The position numbers and the translations under genes were made by a program. Positions 50,573-58,816 of a stretch of DNA of 64,000 nt are shown piece after piece. The notes beneath the pieces were generated by a model. It was not told the origin of the DNA. It saw nothing but the letters and a program-made list of their open reading frames with translations, and ran no database searches. Source of the stretch: Kiloniellaceae bacterium (lineage in GTDB: Bacteria; Pseudomonadota; Alphaproteobacteria; Kiloniellales; J153). Position 1 is the first letter of the stretch; the number at the start of each line of letters is the position of its first letter. Location: contig JAJFGN010000030.1 in NCBI GenBank assembly GCA_021776115.1, forward strand, positions 1 through 64,000, given 5' to 3'.

Positions 50573-51226
50573 ATGTTTCAAAAACTGTTGGGCGTTGCTA
50601 TTTGTACCGCGTTTTTCGCGGCCATATCGCCTGGAGCCGAGGCCGCGCTGATTAGCCGAGCGATAATCGATCCCAACGAGATTGCCGTTCCCGGCCGTTT
50701 CGGGCTCGACAACCTCGCGACCAGCACCACGACACTCAATTTCGGCGAGGTCGCAATTCAGCCTGTCGACGGGCTGACGGTCAATGGCATTACCTTCACG
50801 TTCACGATCGGTGGTTTCACAAGCCTCGATGCTCTCTACAATACGACAGCGGGCCCAGGCACAACCGCCCTTTTCCAACCGCCAAACATGGAGGGAAATG
50901 CTTTCGGGATTCTGCAGCTTGATTTTGCCACGCCGACACCTTCGTTGTCGTTTGACTTGTCTCTATTCAGTGTCGGATTTGCCGGGGTCGGCGGGACCGT
51001 GCAGATATTCGATGCCGGCCTCACGCAAATTGGCGGCGTTCTGCCGATAAATGTCATTCTTCCGCCAACCGGCCTGACCGAGGGGCATTTTAGTGTGTCG
51101 GTGCCGGAGCCTGAGTCCCTGGCGCTGTTCAGCCTCGGTGTCGCCGGTCTCGTCCTGATGCTCCTGATGGCCCGCTCGCGAGCGACTGCCCACGCGCCGA
51201 GTTCCTTACCGCCGCGTTCTCTTTAG
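50573..51226 (+). CDS. PEP-CTERM sorting-domain protein
   Basis: The 217-residue protein has a Sec signal peptide ([24 protein letters not shown]) and a Thr/Gly-rich beta-type body. It ends in a PEP-CTERM sorting signal: [21 protein letters not shown], then a basic ARSR. Exosortase recognises this motif, but no exosortase gene is in the window. After the basic patch an unusual tail of about 14 residues is encoded partly by antisense of yaiI's 3' end, suggesting that the native stop was lost or displaced. The body matches no named family I know. Confidence 0.82.
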   Translation: MFQKLLGVAICTAFFAAISPGAEAALISRAIIDPNEIAVPGRFGLDNLATSTTTLNFGEVAIQPVDGLTVNGITFTFTIGGFTSLDALYNTTAGPGTTALFQPPNMEGNAFGILQLDFATPTPSLSFDLSLFSVGFAGVGGTVQIFDAGLTQIGGVLPINVILPPTGLTEGHFSVSVPEPESLALFSLGVAGLVLMLLMARSRATAHAPSSLPPRSL

Positions 51227-51679
51227 CCGCACGACGGCCTCGTGCAGAGCCGAGAGAAAGGCCGAGCGGTCGCGCGGCGAGAACGGCCTCGGGCCGCCGG
51301 TCACCTCTCCGGCCGAACGCAAATCCGTCATCAGGTTGCGGGTCGCGAGCGCCATCCCGATCGAATCCTCGGTGAAGGCGCGTCCGTTCGCGCCGAGCAC
51401 GGCCGCGCCCGCCTTCACGCAGCGGCTGGCGAGCGGGATGTCGGAAGTCACCACGATGTCGCCGGCCCCCGCGCGCGCGGCGATCCAATCGTCGGCGGCG
51501 TCGGGGTCGGCGCCAACGATGACCAACTTGATCCGTGGATCGCGCGGGATCGTGACGCCGCCGTTGGAGACCACGTGAACAACCAACCCATGCCGCTCCG
51601 CCACCTTGTAGATCTCCTGCTTAACCGGACAGGCATCGGCGTCGACGTAGATCTCGCTTGGGCTGGAGGCATTGGGCAT
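51206..51679 (-). CDS. yaiI: YaiI/YqxD family protein (UPF0178, DUF188)
   Basis: The 157-residue protein has the family opening [20 protein letters not shown], then [29 protein letters not shown] and the end [20 protein letters not shown]. This is a PIN-like fold with conserved aspartates, probably a nuclease-like protein of unknown role. Its 3' end overlaps the convergent PEP-CTERM gene by 21 bases. Two degenerate copies of this 3' end lie downstream, at 50196-50270 and 48306-48338. Confidence 0.9.
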   Translation of the reverse strand: MPNASSPSEIYVDADACPVKQEIYKVAERHGLVVHVVSNGGVTIPRDPRIKLVIVGADPDAADDWIAARAGAGDIVVTSDIPLASRCVKAGAAVLGANGRAFTEDSIGMALATRNLMTDLRSAGEVTGGPRPFSPRDRSAFLSALHEAVVRLKRTRR

Positions 51680-51695
51680 GGGTCGGACGTCCGCT

Positions 51696-52364
51696 TTAGT
51701 TCTCGGGCGCGAATAGGGTCATCGCCGCGCCCAGCAGGGTCATGAGTTCGACATCTTTGCCGGGCGTGTGGGTGACGATTTGCACATGATCTTTCATAAA
51801 GCGGTCCATCGGCATTTCGCCTTCGCTTGCCGCGACCATGGGTTCGTAGGATGTGGTCATGACGACGTCGGGCGATTTGGCCGGTGCGTAGCGCATCTCG
51901 GCCGCGGCGTCGCGGACGCTTAGCGTAAAGAGCTCGCCGTCAATGTCGAGTTCGGCTTCGAAGGCCAAGTCCGGGGTCACAAAACGCTGACAAGCCGCGC
52001 TCAAGGTCACCGCGATCGATCTGAGGTTGCCGGGGCGGCGCGTTTCCTCATCCGGCTGGAGCCGGCCACCGAACATGGCGAGTTCGAAAAGCACATCTCT
52101 TGTACGCGCCCCAAGGTCGGTAAGCGCGTAAAGCGTTACGCCATGTTCTGCGTCGCGCTTCACCGCCAGCCCATCGTCGATCAACTGCTGCAAGCGATCC
52201 GTCAGAAGGTTGGAGGCGATCCCCGACAGCCCGGTTTGCAGATCGGAGAACCGCGCCGGTCCGGCGTGCAGGTCCCGCAAAATCAACAGCGTCCAGCGGT
52301 CGCCGACACGGTCCAGCGCGCGCGCGATCGGGCAAAGCAGTTTGTAACGGCGCGATCCAGCCAT
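51696..52364 (-). CDS. HxlR-family regulator with C-terminal SCP2-like domain
   Basis: The 222-residue protein has an HxlR winged helix (residues about 8-95: [33 protein letters not shown], then [13 protein letters not shown]). A C-terminal domain of about 100 residues resembles the SCP2 sterol-carrier fold and may bind a lipid-like ligand. It is divergent from the NmrA-like gene and probably controls it and itself through the paired sites at 52393-52428. Only Cys11 is evident near the N-terminus, so redox sensing cannot be argued strongly. Confidence 0.82.
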   Translation of the reverse strand: MAGSRRYKLLCPIARALDRVGDRWTLLILRDLHAGPARFSDLQTGLSGIASNLLTDRLQQLIDDGLAVKRDAEHGVTLYALTDLGARTRDVLFELAMFGGRLQPDEETRRPGNLRSIAVTLSAACQRFVTPDLAFEAELDIDGELFTLSVRDAAAEMRYAPAKSPDVVMTTSYEPMVAASEGEMPMDRFMKDHVQIVTHTPGKDVELMTLLGAAMTLFAPEN

Positions 52365-52392
52365 CGGGGCCCTATTCTCGACAAGAGGTACG

Positions 52393-52428
52393 CTTTATTA
52401 TATAAAGAATCTACTTGAATTAATAAAG
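52393..52428. promoter_or_regulatory. Paired AT-rich palindromes between divergent hxlR-type and nmrA-type genes
   Basis: CTTTATTATATAAAG (52393-52407) and CTTGAATTAATAAAG (52414-52428) are two related imperfect palindromes. Their centres lie 21 bases apart, two helical turns, so dimers could bind the same face. Position and symmetry fit operators for the HxlR-type regulator. Confidence 0.5.
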
Positions 52429-52507
52429 CTGTCAATTATATGATGCTCTATCGCCTCTCCCAGGCGACAGAACGCAGGATATATGCCCACAAGCAAGAGA
52501 GACTAGC

Positions 52508-53629
52508 ATGTCTATCAGACCAAAAATCCTCGTGACCTCGGCCGCCGGCCATACCGGCGCCGCCGCCGTATCTCAATTACTTTCGATGGGATTTCCCGTC
52601 CGCGCCTTCGTGCGGCGCAGAGACGCGCGGGCAACCGCTTTAGAGCAAGCCGGGGCTGAAATATTCGTCGGCGACTTGTTCGATTACCGCGACCTCCGGG
52701 ACGCCATGGTCGGTGTTCAACGTGCGTATCATTGCCCCCCATTTTCGCCCAGTGTTTTGCACGGCACGATGCTTTTCGCGGTCGCGGCGGAGGAAGCCAA
52801 GCTCGAAGTCGTGGCGCTGATGAGCCAATGGAATCCGCACGCCACGCACCCCTCGATCGTCACGCGGGGGCATTGGCTTTCCAACCAAATCTACCGCTGG
52901 ATGCCGTCGGTTGACGTTATCCACATCAACCCGGGCCTCTTCGCGTTTATCTATTTGTTCGGCCTGCCCGCGATGGCCCACTTCGGGATCTTCATGGCGC
53001 CGTTTGGCGAGGGTCTGAACGCACCGCCTTCGAACGAAGACATTGCGCGCGTCGCGACGGGTGTTCTTAGCGACCCGGCGCCGCATATCGGCAAGAGCTA
53101 CCGCCCGACCGGTCCGCACCTGATTTCACCGCAAGATATCGCCGGAACCCTGGGCAAGGTTCTCGGGCGCAAAGTCGCCTACAAGGACGTGCCGTTCAAA
53201 ACCTTCAGCAAGGCGGCCATTGCCCAAGGTTTACCGCTCTCCGACCTCGCCCACTTTCGCTATTATGCCGAGGAACTTAGAAACGGCGCCTTCGCGATCG
53301 GTGGGCCGACTGACCACGTCCTAGAAGTCAGCGGCCGGGCGCCGGAAGACTTTGAGTCGATCGCACGGCGATACACCCAAGATCCATCGCTCATCCATCC
53401 GGCCCTTAAGATCGGGTCCAAACTGGAAGCGATCGCGTTCCTGTTCAAGATGCTGGCCACCAGGCCGGCGGATCTGGATGCTTGGGAACGCGCGCGCGGC
53501 TACCCACTTCTAAACGACCCGGCCCTGGCGCAAGACAGCCCCGAATGGCGCGCGACCGCGGCGCGGAAAAAGCTCAATCTTCTCCCCGGCACACAACCCG
53601 CGATGCTGGATCTCGAGACAGTCGCTTAA
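52508..53629 (+). CDS. NmrA-like NAD(P)-binding protein
   Basis: The 373-residue protein begins with a Rossmann motif of the NmrA/atypical SDR type (ILVTSAAGHTGAAAVSQLL), then RAFVRRRDARATALEQAGAEIFVGDLFD. The usual SDR catalytic tyrosine-lysine pair is not evident, as in redox-sensing NmrA-like proteins, though quinone reductase activity is possible. The C-terminal 100 residues are helical and unlike short NmrA proteins. A DUF1330 gene follows 33 bases later. Confidence 0.8.
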   Translation: MSIRPKILVTSAAGHTGAAAVSQLLSMGFPVRAFVRRRDARATALEQAGAEIFVGDLFDYRDLRDAMVGVQRAYHCPPFSPSVLHGTMLFAVAAEEAKLEVVALMSQWNPHATHPSIVTRGHWLSNQIYRWMPSVDVIHINPGLFAFIYLFGLPAMAHFGIFMAPFGEGLNAPPSNEDIARVATGVLSDPAPHIGKSYRPTGPHLISPQDIAGTLGKVLGRKVAYKDVPFKTFSKAAIAQGLPLSDLAHFRYYAEELRNGAFAIGGPTDHVLEVSGRAPEDFESIARRYTQDPSLIHPALKIGSKLEAIAFLFKMLATRPADLDAWERARGYPLLNDPALAQDSPEWRATAARKKLNLLPGTQPAMLDLETVA

Positions 53630-53662
53630 CGGCGTTAATCCCGAATTTTGAAAGGAACAAAA

Positions 53663-53956
53663 ATGAGCGCTTTCATGATCGTCACGATTACGGTCAAGAA
53701 CCCCGAGAAACTTCAGCAGTACATAGCCAAAGTTCAAAAGGTCTCCGCGCAATACGGTGCCGAACTTCTGCACCGCGGCAAGATCGGCAGGGCCTTGAGC
53801 GGCCACGACAAGGATCACGACCTCGCCGTCGTTGTCCGTTTCCCCAGTATCGAAAAGATCGACGCGTGGTACGACTCAGAAGAATACCAGCCCCTCATCG
53901 CCCTGCGCGAGGAAGGTGCGGACATGAAAATAACCAGCTATGAAGTTTTGCCCTGA
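53663..53956 (+). CDS. DUF1330 domain protein
   Basis: The 97-residue protein has the ferredoxin-like DUF1330 pattern: AFMIVTITVKNPEKLQQYIAKV, then ELLHRGK, VVVRFPSIEKIDAWYDSEEYQPLIALRE. ATG 53663 follows AAAGGA. It is probably cotranscribed with the NmrA-like gene. Function is unknown. Confidence 0.85.
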   Translation: MSAFMIVTITVKNPEKLQQYIAKVQKVSAQYGAELLHRGKIGRALSGHDKDHDLAVVVRFPSIEKIDAWYDSEEYQPLIALREEGADMKITSYEVLP

Positions 53957-53988
53957 CGGGTCTCTTCGTCAGCCTATGCCGTGAGCAG

Positions 53989-55368
53989 CTAGTTCAATGG
54001 CTTGAGGTCGCTCAGCATCGTCGGGATCAGCTCGGACACCGTGGGATGAATGTGCACCGCACGCTGGATCGCTGTGTACGGCGCATCGGCGTACATCACA
54101 TCGAGCAGGGAATGGATCGCTTCGTCGCCGCCAATACCCAGGATCGTTGCACCAAGGATCTTGCTGGTCTCGGCCTCGATCAGGACCTTCATAAACCCTT
54201 GGGTCTCGCTGCGCTCACGGGCGCGTCCGACACGCGCCATCATCATCTTGCCGACCAATGCCTTGCGGCCCGACTCCCGGACTTGGGTTTCCGTCATGCC
54301 GACCCGGCCCAAAGGCGGATCGATGAACAGGCCGTAGGTGGTGATGCGATCGGAGACCCGCCTCGGGTCATTGTCGAACATATTGGCGGCGAGAACTTCG
54401 TAATCGTTGTAGGACGTGTGGGTGAATGCGCCCCGGCCGTTTACGTCGCCCATGGCCCAGATGCCGGGCAGGTTGGTGCGAAGCTCGTCGTCGACAACGA
54501 TATAGCCGCGAGCGTCCGTTTCGACGCCGGCCGTCTCCAAACCTAAATCGTCGGTATTGGGCTTGCGGCCGACGGCCAACAGTACGTGACTGCCGACAAT
54601 GTCCTCGATGCCCGGTTCACAGCTTGCGGTTACCGCCACTTGGCCATCGCCTTGCGCCAGTCCGATGCAGTTGGCGTTGAGTCGAATATCGATGCCATCG
54701 TTTTCGAGAATCTCCCGCACCGCGACGGAGACCTCGTCATCCTCACGGCCGATAAGTTTTGGAGCCATCTCCACGACTGTGACCCGGCTACCGAAGCGCC
54801 GGTACATTTGCGCGAACTCGAGCCCAATATAACTGCCGCCGATGATGATGAGGTGCTCGGGAAGAAAGTCGACCTCCATCATGCTGGTGTTGGTTAGGTA
54901 GTCGACCTCGTCGATCCCGGGCATATTGGGAACGCTGGCCCGACCCCCGACGTTGAAAACGATCTTCTCCGCTTCAAGAAGATCGCCGTTGACGCGGACC
55001 GACTTGGCGCTCTCTAAGCGGCCATGACCCTCGAATACGGTCAAGTTCTCCATCGTCTTGAGCCAATTCGTGACCCCGTTGTTGGATTGTTTGACGATCG
55101 CGTCCTTGCGTGCCTTGACCTGCTTCATATCGACGTTTATCTGCCCCTCGATAACGACGCCGAAATCGCCGCCGCGCCGCGCCATGTGCGCAGCCCGCGC
55201 GCTTGCGACCAGCGCCTTGGTTGGGATGCAGCCGACGTTGACGCAGGTGCCGCCGAACAGCTTCCTTTCGATGATCGCCGTTTTCATGCCCTCTTGCGTC
55301 ATCCGCTGCGCCAGCGACGGCCCCGCCTGGCCAGTGCCGATGATGATTGCATCGAATTTTTCGGTCAT
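53989..55368 (-). CDS. Pyridine nucleotide-disulfide oxidoreductase (MerA/Lpd-like)
   Basis: The 459-residue flavoprotein has the FAD motif IIIGTGQAGPSLAQRM, redox-active cysteines in GGTCVNVGCIPTKAL, the NAD motif IIGGSYIGLEFAQMYRR and the second FAD motif IWAMGDVNGRGAFTH. The dimerisation domain ends HIHPTVSELIPTML, with the catalytic His-Glu pair. It resembles dihydrolipoamide dehydrogenase and mercuric reductase. The absence of an N-terminal metal-binding domain and of CC at the C-terminus argues against true MerA. No 2-oxoacid dehydrogenase genes are adjacent. Confidence 0.88.
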   Translation of the reverse strand: MTEKFDAIIIGTGQAGPSLAQRMTQEGMKTAIIERKLFGGTCVNVGCIPTKALVASARAAHMARRGGDFGVVIEGQINVDMKQVKARKDAIVKQSNNGVTNWLKTMENLTVFEGHGRLESAKSVRVNGDLLEAEKIVFNVGGRASVPNMPGIDEVDYLTNTSMMEVDFLPEHLIIIGGSYIGLEFAQMYRRFGSRVTVVEMAPKLIGREDDEVSVAVREILENDGIDIRLNANCIGLAQGDGQVAVTASCEPGIEDIVGSHVLLAVGRKPNTDDLGLETAGVETDARGYIVVDDELRTNLPGIWAMGDVNGRGAFTHTSYNDYEVLAANMFDNDPRRVSDRITTYGLFIDPPLGRVGMTETQVRESGRKALVGKMMMARVGRARERSETQGFMKVLIEAETSKILGATILGIGGDEAIHSLLDVMYADAPYTAIQRAVHIHPTVSELIPTMLSDLKPLN

Positions 55369-55610
55369 GTCACATCCTCCAGTGGTGCAAGACCGTACCA
55401 TTTTCGGCGGGCGGATACATCTGAAGTGAAGTTGATAGCGGCAAATGGTGCCACAGGAATTTATCCTGTCGTAGCTAGCCGTTCGTTTTTGTTGGATGCT
55501 GCTCCTGGCCCTAAGCGGCGGCTTTACTCCAGATAGAGCACGCCGTCGCTGCTGGGCAACGCGGGTGGGCCTACACGACGTAAGAACGGAGACCTTATTG
55601 TGACCGGCCT

Positions 55611-57092
55611 CTAGGCCACGCCCTCGAACCTCGGCGCATCCAGGTCTTGCCGCCTAAGCGTACGTCCGGGCCGGGCGCCGGTGTGTTGGCGGTCTTGCCA
55701 GACGGGGCGGCCGTTGACGACGACCATTTCGATGCCCTTGGCGGGTTGCTTGGGGTTGTCGAAGGTCGCGGCGTCCTCGACCGTGTCGGGATCGAAAACC
55801 ACGAGGTCGGCATAAGCGCCTTCGCGTAAGGTCCCCCGGTCCTTCAAGCCGAAGCGCGCGGCGGAGAGCGAGGTCATCTTGCGTACCGCCTCCTCCAGAG
55901 AGAACAACCCCGCCTCACGCCCGTAGTGGCCGAGCACGCGCGGGAAGGTGCCCCAGAGGCGCGGGTGCGGATGCACGTCGTGCGGCAGACCGTCGGAGCC
56001 GATCATGCTGTGCGGGTAGCTGAGAATCCGGCGCACGTCTTCCTCATCCATGGAAAAGAAGATACCGCCGGCGGGCAAAAGCGCCTCGACCGCGTCAGTT
56101 TGGCTCAGGCCCATCTCGGCGGCGACATCGGCGAGATCGCGCCCGGCCGCTTCGGGATGAGGCTTGGACCAGGCGACGAGAACGCGGCTGGCCTGCATGC
56201 CGCGCACCGAATCGAGCGTGGTCGAGCTGGCGACATAGGGATAAACGTCGAGACCGACCGGCTGCCGGCCGCGCGCCGTCTCGATCAGGGCCAGGGTCTC
56301 GCGCGATCGGCCGTAGTTGTTCAGCCCCGCGCACTTGTGGTGCGAGATCACGACCGGCACCTTCGCCTCGCGCCCAATGCGAAAGGTTTCCTCCAGCGAT
56401 TCGGTCACATGGTCGGACTCGTCGCGCATGTGGGTCGTGTGCAGGGCGCGATACCCCGCCAGCGCTTTGGCGAGTTCGATCACCTCCTCGGTCGGCGCGG
56501 CGCTGGCCGGCGGATAAAACAAGCCGGTCGAGAGGCCGATGGCACCGGCCTCCAACGCCGCCTCCAGGGCGCCGCGCATGACCTTGATCTCGGTGCCGCT
56601 CGCCGCCCGGTCGAGGCGGTCCATGGCGCCGACGCGCAAGCTCGCGTGGCCGACCTGCGCCAGCGCGTTGGTCGCCGGCGGATCGCGGTCGAGGGCGCCG
56701 AGGTAATCGCCGAAATCGGCGAAGAAGCCCTCCGGCTCCTCGCAAATCAGGTCCATGGGCGCGGGTGGCCGGGTGGAGATATCGAGCGGCGCGAGGCTGA
56801 CCCCGCAGTTGCCGGTGACCACGGTGGTCACACCCTGGCTGACCTTGCAGGTCATCAGGGGATCGGCCAGCAGGGCCCGGTCGTCGTGGGTATGGACGTC
56901 GATAAATCCAGGGCACAGCACCTTGCCGGCCAGGTCGATCTCGCGCGCGGCGCGCATGTCCCCCAAATCGCCGAGCGCGGCAATACGGTCGTCCTTGAGC
57001 GCCAGGTCGCCCAAGCGCGAGGGCCCGCCCGTGCCATCGACAAGCCGCGCGTTGCGAAAAACGATGTCCGCCGCGCCGTCAGCCTGCGCCAT
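55611..57092 (-). CDS. N-acyl-D-amino-acid deacylase (D-aminoacylase) family amidohydrolase
   Basis: The 493-residue protein has the amidohydrolase-superfamily motifs of D-aminoacylases: PGFIDVHTHDD (HxH), VVTGNCGVSLAP, HTTHMRDESDHV, VISHHKCAG and the catalytic aspartate in MIGSDGLPHDVHPHPR. The C-terminal GTLREGAYADLVVFDP is typical. It removes acyl groups from N-acyl-D-amino acids. It is the last gene on the minus strand after pqqD, with an 83-base gap. Confidence 0.9.
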   Translation of the reverse strand: MAQADGAADIVFRNARLVDGTGGPSRLGDLALKDDRIAALGDLGDMRAAREIDLAGKVLCPGFIDVHTHDDRALLADPLMTCKVSQGVTTVVTGNCGVSLAPLDISTRPPAPMDLICEEPEGFFADFGDYLGALDRDPPATNALAQVGHASLRVGAMDRLDRAASGTEIKVMRGALEAALEAGAIGLSTGLFYPPASAAPTEEVIELAKALAGYRALHTTHMRDESDHVTESLEETFRIGREAKVPVVISHHKCAGLNNYGRSRETLALIETARGRQPVGLDVYPYVASSTTLDSVRGMQASRVLVAWSKPHPEAAGRDLADVAAEMGLSQTDAVEALLPAGGIFFSMDEEDVRRILSYPHSMIGSDGLPHDVHPHPRLWGTFPRVLGHYGREAGLFSLEEAVRKMTSLSAARFGLKDRGTLREGAYADLVVFDPDTVEDAATFDNPKQPAKGIEMVVVNGRPVWQDRQHTGARPGRTLRRQDLDAPRFEGVA

Positions 57093-57175
57093 GAATATCT
57101 CCTGCTGGGTTCATAGGTTGAGTTGCGGCGCAGTATCGGGGCTTGGCTTAGGCTTGTCACCCTGGGCCTTGGCGC

Positions 57176-57463
57176 TTAGAGCGTCATGACGCCCTTGTCG
57201 GCCAGGTCCCGCAGGAGGGCGTGGACATCCTTGGCGATCAGCTCGCGCGGTGCGGCGAAAGCCGTGGCCAAGTCGTCCAGGATGGCCGCGAGCGCCGCCG
57301 CGCCGTCGCAGCGCTTGACGATCTGGAGTGCGATTTCGTCGAGCACGAAGACCCGTTCGGGCGCCAGAAGCACCCAGGTATCGCGTTGCTTGTCGAAGCG
57401 CAGCTTGACCCCGCGTGGCAAGCGCGGAACGGTGTGTTCGCAAATTTCGGCGGATTCGCTCAT
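57176..57463 (-). CDS. pqqD: PQQ biosynthesis peptide chaperone PqqD
   Basis: The 95-residue protein has the PqqD pattern: VPRLPRGVKLRFDKQRDTWVLLAPERVFVLDEIA, then RCDGAAALAAILDDL. PqqD is a RiPP-recognition element that holds the PqqA precursor for the radical SAM enzyme PqqE. Start 57463 is chosen because the segment before it (up to 57514) does not resemble the family. It lies 146 bases after pqqA on the same strand. pqqB, pqqC and pqqE are not seen here. Confidence 0.85.
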   Translation of the reverse strand: MSESAEICEHTVPRLPRGVKLRFDKQRDTWVLLAPERVFVLDEIALQIVKRCDGAAALAAILDDLATAFAAPRELIAKDVHALLRDLADKGVMTL

Positions 57464-57609
57464 GCGGACCACATCAAACTGCCGCACAGTCATGCCACGG
57501 AAGTCGCACGGCAATATTTACTCCGGCACGACTCAAAGCCGCAGCTAAGCGCCGGTCCCGCCGTGCGGCAGCCCGGATGTTAGGCGCGATCCGCCCGCCG
57601 AACCGCCGT

Positions 57610-57687
57610 TTAGAGCTCGGCGCAGACGTAGGAGTTGATTTCCAAACCGACGCAAATCTCAACGACTTTTGGGGTCTTCCAGGCCAT
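57610..57687 (-). CDS. pqqA: PQQ precursor peptide PqqA
   Basis: This 25-codon gene encodes a peptide starting MAWKTPKVVEICVGLEINSY. It contains the E-x3-Y unit (EINSY), whose glutamate and tyrosine are cross-linked to make pyrroloquinoline quinone. The EICVG-x-E-x-x-SY pattern is that of alphaproteobacterial PqqA. GAGGAGG lies just upstream of the ATG. It would be overlooked by gene callers because of its size. The pair with pqqD and the missing pqqBCE are notable. Confidence 0.9.
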   Translation of the reverse strand: MAWKTPKVVEICVGLEINSYVCAEL

Positions 57688-57831
57688 GCGTGCCTCCTCT
57701 TTCGCTCATACCATCGACTTGTTTAGTCCCTTAACTATAGAGCGCCCGCCGGACGGTGGGAAGATTTATCTGCGACACAGCCGCGCCCGTTGCCCGCTAA
57801 AGCCCAAGGGATCCACGCGCGCGTGCCGCGC

Positions 57832-58209
57832 TCACTCGTATTTGATGTAGGCGTGACGGGGATCCGCGGGCGTTCCCTCCAGGGCGCCGCCACCCCGGCC
57901 CGGCCGCCAGGTAATGACCTCCTCGATCTTGGCGGCCAGCTCAAAGTCCTTATCGGTGATGCCGCCGGCGTCGTGAGTCCACAAGCTGACCTCGAGCGAA
58001 TCGTAGGAAACCGCCAGGTCCGGGTGATGCCACGCCGCCTCGCATAAATGGCCAATGGCGTTGACGGCCATCAGGGTCCCTTTCCATCCGTGGGTCGCGT
58101 AGCGCCGGCGAATAGCGCCAGACGCGCAGGTCCAAAGCGGCAGGTCGCGCTGCAATCGCGCCGCTATTTCGGCCTCGGAATAGGTGCGGTCTTTGGCTTT
58201 CTTGTTCAT
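57832..58209 (-). CDS. 4a-hydroxytetrahydrobiopterin (pterin-4a-carbinolamine) dehydratase
   Basis: The protein of about 125 residues has the PCD/DCoH motif: LCEAAWHHPDLAVSYDSLEVSLWTHDAGGITDKDF, including the conserved His-His-Pro and WTHD. It recycles pterin carbinolamines or acts in other pterin metabolism. ATG 58209 is preferred (NKKAKDRTYSEAEIAARL). It lies 43 bases after folB on the same strand, so the two probably form a pterin operon. Confidence 0.87.
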   Translation of the reverse strand: MNKKAKDRTYSEAEIAARLQRDLPLWTCASGAIRRRYATHGWKGTLMAVNAIGHLCEAAWHHPDLAVSYDSLEVSLWTHDAGGITDKDFELAAKIEEVITWRPGRGGGALEGTPADPRHAYIKYE

Positions 58210-58252
58210 TCGGGCCAGCCATTCATTGGGTGCCAAGCCTCGCTTGAAGGGC

Positions 58253-58660
58253 CTAGCGCAAGCGCTCGATCTCGATCCCGACGGCGGCGCCCGGCTCTAT
58301 ATCCAGCTTTTCGACCCGGATGAGGGCCCGCACCGCACGAGGGTCGGCCAAGCAGATATCCGCGATCCGCGCCGCCACGGTTTCGACCAGATTGATGTGC
58401 CCGGCCCCGATCATGCCCTTAATCCGCGCGACCAAATCTTCATATGATATGACGTTGGCGATATCGTCGCCGATCGGCCGGGGGTCGCCCAGGATTTCCA
58501 CTTCCGCATTAATGCGCACGCGTTGCGGCTCGCGCTCGTGCGGATGGATGCCGATGCGCGCCTTCAGCGTTAGATCTTTGATCAAAAGGCGGTCCAAGCG
58601 CCCGGTTTCCCGGGCCAACCCGGGCGCTGCCGGGCGGGCCGCCAAAACGCGGTTATCCAC
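58253..58660 (-). CDS. folB: Dihydroneopterin aldolase family protein
   Basis: The 135-residue protein has the FolB pattern LLIKDLTLKARIGIHPHEREPQRVRINAEVEI, then SYEDLVARIKGMI and HINLVETVAARIADICLADPR, with the catalytic Glu/Lys region. It cleaves dihydroneopterin in folate synthesis. A GTG start at 58660 follows GGGGAGG; the much longer upstream frame is antisense to the methyltransferase. No folK or folP is adjacent. Confidence 0.87.
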   Translation of the reverse strand: MDNRVLAARPAAPGLARETGRLDRLLIKDLTLKARIGIHPHEREPQRVRINAEVEILGDPRPIGDDIANVISYEDLVARIKGMIGAGHINLVETVAARIADICLADPRAVRALIRVEKLDIEPGAAVGIEIERLR

Positions 58661-58816
58661 CTTGCCTGCCTCCCCTTGTCCTTTGTACGCCGCCGATTTA
58701 TGCCGGAAATGCCCGGCTTGCCAAGATATTTCCGGTGCACATGATAGGCAGCCCGGAGGCGGCATGCAAAGGCCGCCGCCGGTGTCTCTCGAAAGCAGGC
58801 GCGAGGCGGAGCAAGC

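Noticed and set aside
50147-50878. A 243-residue minus-strand gene
   Set aside because: It combines the frame-shifted yaiI fragment with antisense of the PEP-CTERM gene, with no recognisable domain.
53989-55368. Mercuric reductase as part of a mercury-resistance element
   Set aside because: No merR, merT or merP is nearby, and the MerA-specific N-terminal domain and C-terminal cysteine pair are lacking.
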